Below, in pieces: positions 24,259-36,400 of a stretch of DNA of 64,000 nt. A model generated the notes under the pieces. That model was given only the letters and a program-made list of their open reading frames with translations, was not told where the DNA came from and did no database searches. The position numbers and the translations under genes are program-made. This DNA is from Steinernema hermaphroditum (taxonomy: Eukaryota > Nematoda > Chromadorea > Rhabditida > Steinernematidae), in contig CM059623.1 in the NCBI GenBank assembly GCA_030435675.1, positions 11,998,092-12,062,091 on the forward strand, read 5' to 3'. Position 1 is the first letter of the stretch. Each line of letters begins with the position of its first letter.

Positions 24259-26253
24259 GGTGAAGGCGATCGTTACGAGCAGAGAGAGAATGACTGAGAC
24301 CGTTTCCATGCAAGAACATAGAGCGTTTCCATGGAGGGTCAAAGCAATCGAGATCCTCAAGAACCGCCCTTCCTTTTCATCAGATGCATAAGAAAGGGAA
24401 ACTGGCCTAAGGGTTACCTTCAAATTTCGTTCAGTTGTTCATTTACGGAAGGAGTGCTTTTGTAGGTGCAAATAGAGATGCGATCCAGTTTCTTTGTTAT
24501 TTAGTAAGATACTCTAGTGCTACGTTGATCACTTTACTGTAACATACCGATGAACGTGATACTGTGAGAGAAAACACTCATTTAGCCACCCACAAAATAA
24601 TCAAGTATGCCTGTAAGCACTTTATAGCACATCCGTGGCTCTCGACCATCTCTCTTATCGCCGTCCGGGGACCCATTCTGGAACCACCCATCATCATTTC
24701 AGTCACACTAATTTCGCCTATAGCTCAACCAGTGGAGAACTGTGGGAAGGAGGATGGAAAAGGTGTGAACTACGAAGTAGAAGTACTATGACAGTCCTGG
24801 ACAAGTTGGACTTCGTGACGAGGCGAATAACGAAATATGGGTGATAACTGGGTTCAACTAAAAAGGTCAACTCCGTAATAACGTGTATCGCGTTCCATAT
24901 GAGCCGCAAAAACCGGCCATTAGGTGCTGAATGCCATCAGATGGTAAGGTTCCTAGTCTTGCCAATTTCACAGGTCTCTCGCGGTCAGTTTTTGGAACAA
25001 CGAACTTCTCTTGTATAACCAAAAAGTTAAAGCTACATGCGCCAATGAGAAGTACGGCCCTCTTCCATGTACTTTCGAAGACGGTGGCTATTCGTTTCGC
25101 GAATTACTGCCGAAACGTCTTGATCGCCATAAATGCTAAATGTTCCGAGAGTGTCGCCAAGGAGAACATCTTGTCCTTTTCCATCGGCCTACGTTCAAGT
25201 CCCTAAGAAAGCTATAAATTCGGCGGAGAGCCGGCGTGGCAGTGATCTGTCGCCAAGGATAACGGCCTTATGGGCTCCTATTGCCATACTGGATACATGC
25301 TTAATGGCCTCGGAAGACTAAAATGGCGGGCATCCGAAATGAGAACAAATGTTGAACGAGAGAGGAGGGGAGAATGTGGAATTGAGCAGGGGTTGATAGA
25401 GCACTCATAGACTTAACCCTGACCAGTAATCTAACGTGAGTATTAACAGGTATAATAGGTTATTGACAGAACAATTACTCGTGATGAGAACGATAAAGTC
25501 CTTCTTTTGTATCGGATGTCGACACTAGGTGACGATTAGTCATGTCATCGGTTCGCTCTTTCAGAAATAAATGGAGTGAGCGGTCGTTCTTGGCATCGGC
25601 TCCTGGCAGAATAATTCGGGTCGGGTACTCGAAAGCTTCGTTTTTGGTTTCGGGTTTTCCTTGATTTCCGATATTTGCCGGGTCCCATCGATTGTATCCA
25701 TCTCCGACCTACGCCATATTCGGACAACAGAGACAATGTTATGGACTAGTAAAAGAAGAACAAAAAGAAGATGCCCCGGCTGTCGGCCTTGGCACGAATA
25801 TACAGGGGGCGGCAAAAGTTCTGTCACGCCGAAAATCGATCATATCTCGAAGTTGACAACACCTGCGAGCTCAGCGTGAATTTTTCAGCCTGACCTACTT
25901 TTTAATGAACCTTCGGCCTTATAATGGACGGAACTGTCGAGAGCCTGACTACTGTCCGACATGGACCAGAAGATCGAATATTGCTTCGTTTGTTGTTCTG
26001 TACTGAAAATGTTCGAATTTCGCGTGTCGGTTTCGGGTTTTCTGTTTCGTTTTTTTCCGCCATTACCCTGCAAGCTACGAATTATCTTTTAGCGGCATTA
26101 GCTCTGCCTGGACATTTGCATCACTAGCATCACTACCACAAGGGCAACAGACTTTAACTTCGTAGCAATGCTTCTCTCTAACGATGCTTCTTCACAGTTA
26201 GATTCCATATACACGAACGATTCCTAGAATCCGCACAGAATCCTCGACAGACA
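24259..26253. other. Intergenic between lov-1 start and the next plus-strand gene
   Basis: This should hold the lov-1 promoter on the minus strand. I see no clear TATA box. A repeat copy lies near 25500-25610. Short frames at 24564-25321 and 25545-26127 have no recognisable content. Confidence 0.4.
25500..25610 (+). repeat. Direct repeat copy, left of the 26254 gene
   Basis: This matches 27535-27660 with gaps: ATGTCGA..., CATTCG/CATCGG, CTCTxTCAGAAAT and then TGAGCGGTC, TTGGC, GTCG/ATCGGC, CTGGCA. The pair flanks the single-exon gene at 26254-27120. Confidence 0.45.
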
Positions 26254-27120
26254 ATGAACTTCGTTCCGTCTCTCTTCGCGCGAGGAGTGGTGGACGCTCT
26301 CTCGGAGTACGCTCTTCACGAGATGCTCAAACTAACGGGTTCTTTCTATAAACATGCCTTCAGAGCTAAGTCTTCCAGAACCGCCCTTCAAATATGCCTC
26401 AATGGAAAGAATCTCGTAGAAAAACAGATTCTCTACCTTCACAAGAAGGGCGAAACTACCGTTTCCAGGGATCTCAGAGAGCTGGCCGTATTGGTCAACT
26501 GCTGGAGTGCCCATCCCGACGAGGAAACTAAGAAACTCATTAGGAACCTCCAATCCAAAGTCTTCGACTTCCGGATGGTGATCACGCAGAACGATCTCCC
26601 TAGCGATTTCCTGAAGCTAGCCCTTACCTGGATGATTCGCACCTTGGACATAACGCTTCCTCCTAGGGCGCCCATCGTCGACTTTCTGTTCTCACTGGCT
26701 GCAAAGAAGCAGCTCTACCGTATCCACGTTAAACACCCTTGTGAAACATCCCAGTGCTCTAAGCTGAACGAAATATATATGATGCTTTTGCAGCAGGACC
26801 AGTTCCAGGTGCTGGAAACTCGCCACTTTTCGATACCCATATACGAATACTGGCTGAGGAATCCGTACGTTTTCAGAGGAAAGAAGCTTCAGTACATGAA
26901 CTGGACGAACTCGAATGCGAGTAACTACTCAAAGGAGTTCGTGAGGACGAACGAGTTCAGGTTCACGGATAAGAACGCTTATCTGAGAGAGTACACGCTA
27001 GCGCATTCTGATGGAGTTTCCAAGATGCTTATGTACGGATATTCGGAAATGAGATTGCAGTCGGCTAAAGACAATTTGTTCGCCTCTTTGTGTAATGTCA
27101 AAGAAGTTGTGTTTATGTGA
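26254..27120 (+). CDS. Single-exon nematode protein of unknown function, 288 aa (M[DN]xVPxxF family)
   Basis: This is an intact intronless frame with an AATAAA signal 30 bp after the stop (27150-27155). It starts MNFVPSLFARGVVDAL, like the protein at 31227, and the next residues (helix, Trp/Tyr and Ser rich) fit an F-box-like or similar short helical module; that is inference. The body (residues about 40-288) is a soluble alpha/beta-type sequence with no signal peptide or membrane helix. Proteins with this N-terminal pattern form large, fast-evolving nematode families, often of one exon, mostly uncharacterised. Direct repeats flank the gene, which could reflect gain by segmental duplication or retroposition. 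I can assign no molecular function. Confidence 0.75.
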   Translation: MNFVPSLFARGVVDALSEYALHEMLKLTGSFYKHAFRAKSSRTALQICLNGKNLVEKQILYLHKKGETTVSRDLRELAVLVNCWSAHPDEETKKLIRNLQSKVFDFRMVITQNDLPSDFLKLALTWMIRTLDITLPPRAPIVDFLFSLAAKKQLYRIHVKHPCETSQCSKLNEIYMMLLQQDQFQVLETRHFSIPIYEYWLRNPYVFRGKKLQYMNWTNSNASNYSKEFVRTNEFRFTDKNAYLREYTLAHSDGVSKMLMYGYSEMRLQSAKDNLFASLCNVKEVVFM

Positions 27121-28586
27121 CGCACGCTTTTGTTTGTTTAGACCGGAGGAATAAAAGATACAGAAGGAGAACTTAAAGGTATCGGTGAATTGGTGAAGAA
27201 GTGAAATCCAGTTCAAAGAAAGAGATAAGTCACACTCTAGTAGTCACATTCTCTAAGCCAGCAAGCCACGATTATGGACCTTTTTTGGCCTCGATAGTGT
27301 GAGCGGTCGATCTTTTTGTACTCCGCATTCAATCTGAGCGAACCACGTTATCCAGAAATCGTGGATGAACAGGATTACGTATGTTCCAACCCACCAACGA
27401 GCGTTTCAATGTCCGGTAATTTGAGTCAATGCGTCCGTTTTTATTTTTAGTTTCCGAAGAAGTAGGACTTTCCGAAGCACTTATGCTTTCTGCTGAAAGC
27501 GCTGATTTTGACATTCGCTGGCAATCCTACGACCAAAGAATAGTACTAGAATCATCTTTCAACTGTGTCAATGTCGATGGGTCATTCGTCCACTCTCTCA
27601 GAAATGATTTGATTGAGCGGTCTTGGCCGTCGTCGCTGGCACAGTGACCGCACCGGCATTAGCCCCAGAAGTTCAAGAAGACGGACACTACTGCCCGACT
27701 TCACATGCACCGATCTTTCAGGGCGATAATGCCTCTACCAATGAAATCAGACAAGAAGCGGCGACTGCGGTCCTGATGCTTTTTATATGACGTGTTCCAA
27801 GGTGTAAGCCATTAATCAAAAATTATAAACTGATTTCGCCATTTACACTTGTCGGACGATGATGCGAAGCGGTTGAAGGTGGGATGAGAAGTTCCCAGGA
27901 AAACGTATATTCAGTAGACAAATACCTCTTACTGCTTGTTATTTTGATTTCAACAAAATTGTGTAGAACAAGTATACATCACACAACTTTATAACATAGA
28001 GGACTATCACCTTAAATCTCGTTTATGTTGGGCATTTTTGCATTCTGAGACATCAGCAAACTGATGCAGCAAAATTCGAAAGGACATCAGCGATCGTTAG
28101 CATCGATTAACCAAGCACGTTCATTCACACATGTGACTAAATGAAATAAAAAAATCAAAGATCTTATAGTCAAATCGACAGATTGCAATCTGGTATCCAG
28201 TCTCTACAAAAGAGAGCGTCAACAGGTCGAAACCACTAAGATTCACAAAGAATAGCAAAGGTGAAAGCAGCCAAAAGTGCGTTCATCAAAGGTTATTTTT
28301 AAATGTGAATTTGTTACTGTGAAGTATCGAAGTCATTGCTATGCCATTTTCACACTTCTATGGCCGAACGTATGACCGAATCGGCAGATTTTTATCTGCT
28401 TCAAGTTTTTACACTTAGAGCTTGGAAAAGACAATTGACGCCATCAAGTTGAAAAGGTCGAAGTCACATGATTGCTCTTGCTGTTCCGCTCTTATTATAC
28501 GTATTTCGTGAAACCTCTTTCTCTTTTGATCAAAATTCCTTTTTTATTGTAATGCAATGCCGATATCCGTTTTATTTGTCAGATGT
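27121..28586. other. Intergenic, nothing recognised apart from a flanking repeat
   Basis: This contains the 3' flank of the preceding gene and the second direct-repeat copy (27535-27660). The remainder is AT-rich with no supported gene. Confidence 0.4.
27535..27660 (+). repeat. Direct repeat copy, right of the 26254 gene
   Basis: This is the partner of 25500-25610, with the same order of short matching blocks around CTCTCAGAAAT and TGAGCGGTC. It is diverged, so the duplication is old. Confidence 0.45.
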
Positions 28587-28602
28587 GGCTCTTAAGAGAG
28601 CC
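28587..28602 (-). promoter_or_regulatory. Histone mRNA 3' stem-loop of the H3 gene
   Basis: On the minus strand, 37 bp after the stop: stem GGCTCT, loop CTTA, stem AGAGCC, followed by ACATC. The six-bp stem and four-base loop fit the replication-dependent histone 3'-end element. C in the first loop position is the nematode form. Confidence 0.9.
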
Positions 28603-28638
28603 GTTGGGATGTTAAGAAGCTTCAAATACGATCGTGGC

Positions 28639-29578
<940 letters not shown>

Positions 29579-29612
29579 GTCGATCGACTTCTCGTTCTCT
29601 ATATAATCCAAC

Positions 29613-29628
29613 GGCCCTCTTTAGGGCC
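29613..29628 (+). promoter_or_regulatory. Histone mRNA 3' stem-loop of the H4 gene
   Basis: Stem GGCCCT, loop CTTT, stem AGGGCC, followed by ACAAT, 35 bp after the stop. This is the SLBP/U7-type histone 3' end with the nematode-style C at loop position 1. Confidence 0.93.
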
Positions 29629-31226
29629 ACAATACATAAGTGAAACTTGCGTATTTGATAAAATATTGCAAATGTTGCCTTTTCAGAGCAAATTTCTAAT
29701 CATAAAGATGTACATTTCATTGGAGGCATACAAAATTTAACTACACTGCCTCAGGGCTCCTATTGGGGAGAACCGTGGACATGAAAAGGTTCAGAGAATA
29801 CGGGGAGCGTGCAGGAGGAACATCAGAAGACATAATCCGGGTACATAATCTATCAGCCATACGAACGCACTATCCCGTTTGATCCCAAGGTTACACAGTG
29901 CGATAATAGAGGAAAAACAGAAAAGCGCCATTTCAATGCACTAAGACCGATTCAGATGTCACATCTTACAAAAAGCGCGCCAAATTTCGCACATTCTTCG
30001 CCTAGCGACCATGGTGTCAATCAATATGGGGTGTAGTGGATAAAGAGCACACGAGACCCACGCACAGGTGGGCCGGCATAAGGGCCACAATCATTGAGCT
30101 ATACGTTGCATGACAAAACAACAGAATACTACATGGTTTTGGACTTACGATGTCTTCTGAGCGGTCAAATCAAATCAAACTTACTAACATTCTAGCGTAA
30201 ATTAGGGAGGCACCCGTAGATCTTCCTATTCGGTGAAGTAAAGAACGCTTTACGCTCGTTGCGGGAGTTCCTTCCGTCTACAAGCTCGTATACAATCGCC
30301 TAAGGAGCTGGGCCCACAGTGACGATGACGAACACACTCCTGTTTGTCATCCGTAAAACTCTATGTTTTTAAATGGTTTTGGACGTAAACAAGTTGCCGG
30401 AACGATAAAGTCGAAAGTCGAAAGTTGGACGTAAACGTCAGAGCAAATCATGGGTAAAACTTACTAACCTGCTAGCATCAATCAGCAACTGTAGATCTTC
30501 TCAGCTGGTAATGTAAGGCAAGCTTTACATATTTCAGTTCTGCAACCACAGTGATGAACAGTCATTTTCTTCTATGCTCTCAGTTTTGTTTTCAGAGATC
30601 GCTGCTATGAATATGTGGTCGCCAATCGGATCAAGAGCACAACTGCGGGATGTCTATGTCTATCTCCAATAGATTCTGGTTTGTTCGATAAATATATTGG
30701 GTTGGAGCAGTGAAAATGGGACACTTTTACACTTATGGTTTATTTGCATTTTTTTCAACCAGTTCACTTCAAGTTATTCACCATTTGACTGGACAACTAC
30801 AGACCACTTCGCGGGCAAAAGCCAAATCTTTCATTCATAGAATACAAGGGATTTCAAGTCAAAAAATGTTGTGGTCTCATTTTCATTTTATTAACGATGA
30901 GAACATCCTTTCTCTTCGCCTCCGTCTCCATCGCCCTCTGTGGCACCCAAAGGTTCTTCGACTCCAAGGAAGGAGTCCAGAAAGAGTGATAGAGCCTCAT
31001 GCACCATAACTGTAATTGTAAAAGACCGCATTCCTTCAAGAGAGTCAGCTCTTTCATCTATGCAACAGAGCTCTCTCATTGGTCTTGCTACGATCTGTCA
31101 ACAAGTGTTCACCCAACTTGTGGTCACACGTGTCAGTATCTTCCAGCCGATGATATTAATGATTTTGCGACTTTCCGCGCTACGCGAGACCAGAAAATCT
31201 AGTGCTTTGCTTCAGAGTTCTCTTCT
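29629..31226. other. Intergenic, with a diverged tandem repeat and a possible mariner-type end
   Basis: A repeat pair lies at 30165-30555. Near 30693 the sequence TATTGGGTTGG resembles the start of mariner inverted repeats (compare 53893), without a transposase beside it. A short signal-peptide-like frame begins near 30898 (MRTSFLFASVSIALCG) but stops after about 30 codons, and I could not find an exon to join to it. Confidence 0.35.
30120..30555 (+). repeat. Diverged tandem repeat, two units of about 270 bp
   Basis: Unit 1 (about 30130-30275) and unit 2 (about 30370-30550) share ATGGTTTTGGAC, AACTTACTAACxTxCTAGC, TGTAGATCTTC/CGTAGATCTTC and GCTTTAC in the same order. The units are diverged and have gaps. 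Confidence 0.55.
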
Positions 31227-32195
31227 ATGGATTCAGTGCCGTACGCTTTCTGTGAGGCTGTAATGGCGACTGTCCGCTATAAATGGGGACAATGCCAAGA
31301 CGCGGCTGACCACCTTCCGGAGCCGTGGTGTAGTGTAGCCAGGAAGCAGAAGATGCCCACCATAACGGTTCTTGAAGAGAATGGCGAGTGGATGTGTGGC
31401 ACTGTGCTGATGGACGAAGTGAACTCACTCGAAGAAGTCTTCCAAATTGATCGCCGATTTGTGAAGTTCGACTGCATCTATGTTGGTAGCAGACTCAACT
31501 CTAATGACAACAAAATTGTTTGCTCTAAAGAAGACGTCGTCCAGAGAGTAGTTCCTTTCCTGAGGCGACAAACCCGACCTACCTGTAGTTTGTTCTTCGA
31601 GCGAAACACCCAGAAAGAAAAGAATCTCATGTATCTGGACCTATTTCGAAACTTTTTCGTTATTGGAGAATTAGTCATCCCTTATGTAGGAACGGAAAGT
31701 CGAGATTTTCTGGCCTCTCAAATCAAAGACAATCCGGCATTGTACGAAGTGTTACTATTTGAAGAGTGGCCACACTCTTACGAGGCAGAGCAGCTTTTAG
31801 TCGACTTCTTGGATTCGCCCGATAGAAGATCACTCATCATGTGGCCGAAAAATAGAGATTCGGCGCTGAGGTTCAACAAGAGAATTCTAAAAGCAGCTTT
31901 TGACTCCTGGCTTAGTGGCGACAATCGAAGAGCCTTATCAGTTTGTGTTGGGCTTAATGTATCAAGAGATGACGTTCTTGGACTTCCTTTTCCAGAGAAT
32001 GTGACGAGGACTGAAGAGGTCAGAGAGTCAGAATACGATAAGAGGTCCTTAATTATCTGGCAGAAGGAAGATGGATCGTGTCTTACATTGGAATTTACTG
32101 ACCATTCTATTTTAATTGATACGAATCCAGCGCTTTTTAAACTTCGTGAGAGGAGTGAATCTGAGTCATGGGATTCTGATGATAGCATGTGCTGA
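31227..32195 (+). CDS. Single-exon nematode protein of unknown function, 322 aa (M[DN]xVPxxF family)
   Basis: This is an intact intronless frame with AATAAA overlapping the end (32199-32204). The start MDSVPYAFCEAVMATV matches the family pattern also seen at 26254 and, more loosely, at 7580-8705. A Trp-containing helical segment follows (YKWGQCQDAADHLPEPWCSVARKQ) and then a segment that looks like beta strands, ITVLEENGEWMCGTVLMDEV, much as in many uncharacterised nematode proteins. No signal peptide or membrane helix is visible, and the last 15 residues are Ser/Asp/Glu-rich. The protein is probably intracellular. Such families are typical of lineage-specific gene birth in nematodes; the biochemical role is unknown. 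Confidence 0.75.
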   Translation: MDSVPYAFCEAVMATVRYKWGQCQDAADHLPEPWCSVARKQKMPTITVLEENGEWMCGTVLMDEVNSLEEVFQIDRRFVKFDCIYVGSRLNSNDNKIVCSKEDVVQRVVPFLRRQTRPTCSLFFERNTQKEKNLMYLDLFRNFFVIGELVIPYVGTESRDFLASQIKDNPALYEVLLFEEWPHSYEAEQLLVDFLDSPDRRSLIMWPKNRDSALRFNKRILKAAFDSWLSGDNRRALSVCVGLNVSRDDVLGLPFPENVTRTEEVRESEYDKRSLIIWQKEDGSCLTLEFTDHSILIDTNPALFKLRERSESESWDSDDSMC

Positions 32196-32479
32196 GCTAA
32201 TAAATCTATCGCTATTTTTGCCAATAACTGTGGTGTACATTTAAAGATATCTCCGTGGATTTGGCTGAAATTTCGCGCAAAGTAGTACCATTTGGGTGCA
32301 TTCCTAGCAAGTTTATGGTCTTCGCTTATACTGTGTAATGTGTTGAAGAGGCTGGATCCGGTGTAGGCGTCGATGTTAAGCACAGCGAGTCATCTTCGAT
32401 TCGTCTGGCAGCAAACTTCGATGTTTGAATGATGCATCGGCTTCATGTTGGTGTTGGTGGGGTGGTGACTATGACCTTT

Positions 32480-32535
32480 TTGACAAAACGTTGAAACTGC
32501 GGTTCCCTGGTGTTCCAGGCCTTCTAGGAGCTGCG
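32480..32535 (+). repeat. Dispersed short repeat, copy 1
   Basis: The stretch GTTGAAACTGCGGTTCCCTG and the next 25 bases (GTGTTCCAGGCCTTCTAGGAGC) match 48461-48502 at about nine of ten positions. A weaker relative lies on the minus strand near 63045-63075 (CTCCCCGGTGTTCCGGGG). Confidence 0.55.
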
Positions 32536-32724
32536 GCCATTATTGTACTAATAAACGCGACTGCGCGCGAATTCGCATTTCGCAATTCGCGAGTGTTCTA
32601 CAGTCCAAATGGGATTTCCGAACGAACACCTGTGCCAAAATGTGCTGCGAATTGGAAATGAGCACAAATCGGAATTCTAGGCAATCTCTATTTCCATACC
32701 ACAATGCTTTGGAAAAGTGAATTG

Positions 32725-32945
32725 CGCGTTGACAAATTTCGATACCAGGAACCCGGCTGAGTGAGAAGTCATCCTAAAGATCGCCAACGCTCTGAGGACC
32801 AGCGAAGACGCAACTTCCGGACTAAGGATCATTATCTCCGAAGCAGACGTGATTTCCGAAACTGCCTCTGTGCCGCAAAAAAATGTTCCGTGTCTGCATC
32901 CAGAGTTTCACCGTTTCCCAGGTGCCCCGTGAAGCGCTCCGATTC
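32725..32945 (+). repeat. Dispersed repeat, copy B (homologous to minus-strand 5130-5405)
   Basis: This aligns with copy A through ordered blocks (CCAGGAACCCGGC, GTGAGAAGTCATCC, GAAGACGCAACTTCCGGAC, CTGTGCCGCAAA, TTCCCAGGTGCCCCGTGAA). It contains an open frame of 91 codons from 32761, but copy A is broken in that frame and the frame with the better-matching peptide has stops. I therefore treat it as repeat, not gene. Confidence 0.6.
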
Positions 32946-33402
32946 GAACCCTTTTGATTCATTGAATAAAGCCGTGAAAGTCATAAGTTATGTAGAGCCT
33001 TTGATGAAACGTGTCTTAGATTCCTTGTTTATATAGGTTAACATCCGGGCTCCGACTCAGGTTTCGACTTAGGCTCCGTCTATAGATTTAAAGCGAGGTC
33101 GAAGGGTGAGTTCTGTAGTCTTGATAGTTTTCTTCATTTCCTAGCACCATCGGTTTTTCGGGTTCAGCCACTCTGTTTCGGACCAAAGACATCATTGTGA
33201 GACAACTCGGCTGTGCTTAGACCCACATCCTTAGGGCATGTCGTTTGTGGTCTTTGACCGTGGTAAGCACGATTTGGAACTTGATAGTCAAGGGTTTTTG
33301 GCGGATTGAGAGGCACTGAGATGTTTGAAGGAGTTCGTTGACTACCATATTAGTATGATCTTTATTCGTTCGCTATAGTACACTCACACATAAATAATCT
33401 TT
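32946..33402. other. Intergenic, 3' flank of the TANC-like gene
   Basis: A minus-strand AATAAA (33361-33366) lies about 40 bp after the stop of the TANC-like gene. I see nothing else. Confidence 0.5.
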
Positions 33403-36400
33403 TTACATAACTTTGGTTTGATTAGGAATATTAATGACGCCGCTACCGCTCTCCACGAGGGTGTGCCTCTTCGGTATCGACAGAATCGACAGCAGATTCC
33501 TGACGTCCGCGTTGTCGGGTCGTATCCTCGCGGCCGCCTCCGCGTCCCTCAGAGCGCCAGCAACGTCTTGGCCATCGAAATTCGTCTTTGCTCTCATCAG
33601 AAGAAGGTCGAACTTGTGATCCGGAGATCCGTCCATCTCCTTGTTCACCATATCCAGAGCTTCGTTGAGCACTTCGACTGCTTCCCTGATTAGGGCGTGT
33701 CGTCGGTGGTCTTTGGCTGTGGTAAGCAGTATTTGGAACTTGATATTTAAAAGTTTTTGGAGGATCGAGAGGCACTGCGGTGTTTGGAGGAGTTCGCTGA
33801 CTTTGTTCAGTGCATATTTGAGACGATGCTGCGCTTCGGCGGTGTTCTTTCGGTGGAAGAGGATGTTGGCGTCGTCAAGGAGCTTCCTGAGAAGCACTAG
33901 AACATACTTAGCTTCATAGTCCAGCGCTGTTTGCCAAGAAGCTGTCCTCAGGCGGGCGCCTCTCCTCAGGAACGCATCGACAGCGGCCGAGTTCTTAACT
34001 TTTATGGCGACCTCTACTGGTCTCAGGCCGGCCGAGTTCTTGGCTTCCAGCGATAGACCGCCGACGTCGAGAAACGTGTCCAAACCGGTGGTGGTTTGGG
34101 ACTCGGCAATGATATGGAGGATCGAGTTGCCGAGGGAGTCGGTGGTGGAAGCGCTGGCGCCGCGTTCCAGAAGTAGGGATGACGTGGAGATATGATGGTT
34201 TAGGACGGCGTGCATCAGGGCGGTTCGGCCTTTGAGATCGGATGCGTTCATGGAAGCACCTGAACGTAAAGTTATATATTGGAGTCGAATAGTTTTGTGT
34301 ATAGTCCTTGTGTGCTTGCTTTAAGGACATCAAGAAAGAGGCCTACCTTTGTTAATCAACAAATCCACCAATCCAACGTGGCCATGCTTAGCAGCCACCA
34401 TCAGAGGAGTTAGTCCTTCCGAAGTTCGGTCCGCATTCACGTCTATTCCAGAGTTCATGAGGACATTGACCACCAAGTCCCAAGAACCGCTTTCTATGGC
34501 GCAGATCAAGGCTGACTTTCCATCGTCGCAGTAGCCAGTGGAGAATTTAGCGCCCCTGAAATTTAGTCATAGTAGCTGGAATAAAATGTACTTTTACGTA
34601 CCTTGAAAACAAGAACTGAACAACCTGGGCTTGCCCACTTCTACAAGCAGCCCTCATTCCCCTAGCCATGTCCACACCATCCAAGCCACTCAAGATGGCG
34701 TCGCATATCCTGACATGTCCACGCTCTGACGCCTTCTCGAATGCGTCATTAGCTTTGGTCGCATCTTCTTTCAGAAGATAGGCGACGACGCCCAAGTGCC
34801 CCATTTCGGCCGCGTGGATGAGGGCTTCGCCACAGTCGCCGCCGTTTGTCCTCAGAATTTTGACCACTTCCAGGTGTCCATGTCCCGCAGCGATAACGAT
34901 CGCCGTTTTTCCATTCATTGGATTCTCGCGATTCACATGGGCGCCATGCTCGATCAACAGCTGGACCATTACAGTATTTCCCACAGCGGAGAAACTGGCA
35001 AGGAGACTGTTTCCGCCTTCTTCGATGTCCCAGCAGGCGTCGGCACTGGCGCCGGAAAGCAAAAGAAGTCGTGACACCTTGCTATTGGTGTAGTGAACGT
35101 TTCTCGGATAGAGAAGAGCCTTCGGAAGGCCTCGTCCAGCCGCGATCTGGGTCCACAAAAGTTGGCAGTCTTTGGAACGCGGCATGTCCATCGCCACTTC
35201 TTCCCTCATGTACTTGTGGGGGTTCGCCTTGAGGAGGTGATGGCCAAGCTCGAAGAGCTCTTCCACCGGAAGTTCTCCCTTTCGACAGAGGCGGAGAGCG
35301 TGGAGAATGTGGCCATGGCGGACGTCGTGGCCCTTCAGGAGCCACTCGCGGAAGGAGTTGTGCTGGATGAGGTAGACGCCGGAGTTGTGCTTCACAACGA
35401 AGGGGGTGAGCTGGTCCAGGCGGTGTTGAACGTCTACTTGGTCGACGCTCGGATCGGCGTTGGCAGAGTTCAAGATGGCTGTGATGTCAGAAGCGTCAAG
35501 GGGTTTGAGTGAGGCGATGATGACAGCTAGGATTTGAGAGGCTAATTGGAGTTCGGGCTTTGACCTAAAAGGCAAATTAAAAAGAGGACCTAAAATGGCT
35601 AAGCTTGCCCAAAAAGACTATCGAAGTAGAGAGCATAGAGTTGAGCGAGATCAGTAGGCAGTTGCTGTCGTAAACCGTGACTTCCGATGAAATTGAATCC
35701 ATCGAATTGTAACAAATCGAGGGAAAGCTGGATGAAGAGGTGATTTCCCTGTGAAACCTCGAGGACTTGATCGAAGAATTCGGCAAGAGGAGGAGTTGAA
35801 GTGAGAAAGCGGGAGCGACTTTCACAGATTCGCCTTTCCAGCTCAGGGGCTACGGTAAGAAGGTACTCAAGGAAGATACGAGAATCGCGGAAGACTCGTT
35901 CGTCCAAGATCGTGTCATCGATTTGGAGGGTGCGTACGTTGAGGTTCCTGACCGACGCTCGGTTTGAGGAAGTCAGTACGAATCTGGAAGGAAAAATGGG
36001 AAGTGAACCAGTAATAACTGGGGAGGTGAATCCCTGTCCCTTGGACCTACCTCAAATAACTGGGCAGTTCATCCTTGACCTCACCCAGAAGCCACTCGAT
36101 GGAAGCTCCATCTTCGTTCCGATGAAATTCGGCTTCGTCAATCGAATCGATCAGCACAATTAGGCAGCTTTCGTTGACCTTCACTTGCTGCAGAGGCTCA
36201 ACTACAACTTTCCGGAAGACCATCAAGGAATCGTGTCGGGAACACTCGTTCAAAGTGAGCATGTTTTGTAGAATTCCCGATTTCCCCACCAGCTCCAGAT
36301 ATTCCACCAGGGCAGGGACTCGGATCAGCTGTGCGGCCAGGTTGCAAATGAATTCAGGAATGGAGCAGCTGGCGGCAGAGCCGAGGCGGCAGAAGTGGAA

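Noticed and set aside
30693..30720. Possible mariner terminal repeat TATTGGGTTGG
   Set aside because: Only 11 bp match the 53.9-kb end and no transposase or second end is found nearby, so I do not call an element.
30898..31200. Signal-peptide-like start MRTSFLFASVSIALCG followed by a Cys-rich frame
   Set aside because: The frame stops after about 30 codons and the only in-range introns would be near 30 bp; more likely chance or a decayed gene.
32925..33000. tRNA B-box-like GGGTTCGAATC on the minus strand
   Set aside because: No A box or cloverleaf can be drawn around it; it is inside the dispersed repeat.
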